Shown: positions 13,981-14,612 of the stretch, piece by piece
Numbering within the stretch: position 1 is the stretch's first letter
Layout of the letters: every line of letters starts with the position of its first letter
DNA from: an uncultured Faecalibacterium sp.
GTDB taxonomy: Bacteria > Bacillota > Clostridia > Oscillospirales > Ruminococcaceae
DNA length: 14,612 nucleotides
NCBI GenBank assembly: GCA_934540955.1
Contig: CAKTCY010000055.1
Coordinates: 1-14,612 of the forward strand
Direction: 5' to 3'
Translations under genes and position numbers: made by a program
Notes under the pieces: model-generated
Told to the model about the DNA's origin: nothing
Seen by the model: only the letters and a program-made list of their open reading frames with translations
The model's database searches: none

Positions 13981-14039
13981 AGCTTTGTCCTCCATCGGAT
14001 TTTTATGTGGAACTGCGCAAAAGCCGCACAGAAATTATC

Positions 14040-14067
14040 ATACGATATTTATATAACTGTATCGTAT
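14040..14067. promoter_or_regulatory. AT-rich 8-bp inverted repeat in the ftsZ leader
   Basis: ATACGATA (14040-14047) and TATCGTAT (14060-14067) are perfect inverted repeats around a 12-base A/T spacer, located over the likely ftsZ start of transcription and touching the murA stop. It could be an operator or an RNA hairpin. Confidence 0.4.
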
Positions 14068-14089
14068 CATTTTTTCGTTCCGATTGCAA
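14061..14089 (-). promoter_or_regulatory. Possible ftsZ promoter
   Basis: On the minus strand TTGCAA (14084-14089), a 17-base spacer and TACGAT (14061-14066) with a TGA extension just upstream, which is also the murA stop codon, form a plausible promoter about 80 bases before ftsZ. A second -10-like TATGAT lies at 14037-14042. Confidence 0.4.
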
Positions 14090-14612
14090 GACAAAATTGC
14101 TTTTTCGTGGGTGTTTTTTTCGCAAGCCCACTCTGGGCGGGTATTTCCTGCCAAATCTGCGCCCCCAGCCCCGCCAAAAGCCGGTCAAGATCCGCATAGC
14201 CGCGCCGGACAAACTCCACTCCACTAAGTCGGCTGCTGCCCCGGGCAGCCAGTGCCGCAAGCACCAGCGCTGCCCCGCCCCGCAGGTCCGGTGCGGTCAG
14301 CCTTGCCCCGTGCAGCGCCCCGGCGGGCTGCACATACAATGTGCGCTCTGCCACCCGGACGTTCGCGCCCAGCGCCGCAAAGCCCTCCGCGCAGGCAAAG
14401 CGGTTTTCAAACACCCTGTCCTGCAGGCTGCTTTCCCCCTGCGCGCAGAGCATCACCGCCACCAGCAGCGGGGCGGCGTCCGTAGCAAGGCCGGGGTAGG
14501 GCGCTGTGTGCACATTTCCCGCGCCGCGCAGCGCCCCGAACCGTGAAATGGCGGCAGCATCGTGCGCCCGCTCTACGGTGCAGCCCATTTGTTCCAGAAT
14601 TTCCAGCAGCGG
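14067..14612 (-). CDS. murA: UDP-N-acetylglucosamine 1-carboxyvinyltransferase (MurA), C-terminal part
   Basis: The visible 181 residues are the C-terminal part of a leftward gene that continues beyond the window. MurA transfers enolpyruvate from PEP to UDP-GlcNAc, the first committed step of peptidoglycan synthesis, in the cytoplasm. Recognisable parts are TAPYPGLATDAAPLLVAV, DRVFENRF, DLRGGAALVLAALAARG (usual family DLRAGAAL) and RRGYADLDRLLAGLGAQI. The catalytic Cys region lies outside the window. After the normal end (LGAQI) there is a tail of about 28 Lys/Gln-rich residues (EIPAQSGLAKKTPTKK and onward), not typical of the family. The stop overlaps the probable ftsZ promoter. A paralogue (MurA1 or MurA2/MurZ type) cannot be settled from this part. 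Confidence 0.88.
   Translation of the reverse strand, partial: PLLEILEQMGCTVERAHDAAAISRFGALRGAGNVHTAPYPGLATDAAPLLVAVMLCAQGESSLQDRVFENRFACAEGFAALGANVRVAERTLYVQPAGALHGARLTAPDLRGGAALVLAALAARGSSRLSGVEFVRRGYADLDRLLAGLGAQIWQEIPAQSGLAKKTPTKKQFCLAIGTKK

Overview
The window looks like a core-genome segment of a GC-rich, low-copy-repeat Firmicute of the Oscillospiraceae/Ruminococcaceae type. Faecalibacterium or a close relative is my best guess. The basis is the gene families (an ACT/DUF711 pair, SpoIIR, SbcCD, YdbC, FtsZ, MurA), strong purine-rich ribosome sites, high third-position GC, and a dispersed inverted repeat of the AACCCTCTCAGTCA / GCCAGCTCCCCC type that I associate with this group. The genus is inference; the sequence alone does not prove it.

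Layout. (1) 1-110: 5' end of a leftward Lrp/AsnC-type regulator, divergent from (2) 343-2004: a two-gene operon, UPF0237 (ACT domain) and UPF0210 (DUF711), driven by an extended -10 promoter. (3) 2002-2538: an AT-richer cassette encoding a DUF559 (Vsr-like) endonuclease between near-identical inverted repeats, inserted at the stop codon of the DUF711 gene. (4) 2586-3788: a hairpin plus U-tract that touches the start codon of spoIIR, then spoIIR and a tandem peptidoglycan-binding-domain protein. (5) 3811-3935: two hairpin terminators. (6) 3949-8402: sbcD (TTG start), sbcC (4-base overlap) and a small proline-rich protein of unknown function. (7) 8441-9309: a clear promoter, then ydbC (PC4-like ssDNA/RNA-binding protein) translationally coupled to an HD-domain phosphohydrolase. 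A bidirectional terminator separates it from (8) 9353-11722 (minus): a 789-residue REC/HD-GYP/PAS-like/GGDEF protein for c-di-GMP turnover. (9) 11723-12167: an intergenic region full of stem-loops. (10) 12168-14612 (minus): murA (C-terminal part), ftsZ and a coiled-coil protein, all transcribed leftward.

Functional themes are DNA repair and nucleic-acid handling (SbcCD, YdbC and the HD protein), envelope and division (MurA, FtsZ, coiled-coil protein, peptidoglycan-binding protein), a sporulation signalling gene, and second-messenger signalling. The points most worth a second look are the endonuclease cassette flanked by hairpin repeats, a conserved hairpin element present twice (3811-3893 plus and 11984-12059 minus) with matching flanks but different stems, the hairpin that would hide the spoIIR ribosome site, and the YdbC-HD pair that resembles a split YhaM-like nuclease. 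No tRNA, rRNA or CRISPR array was seen.
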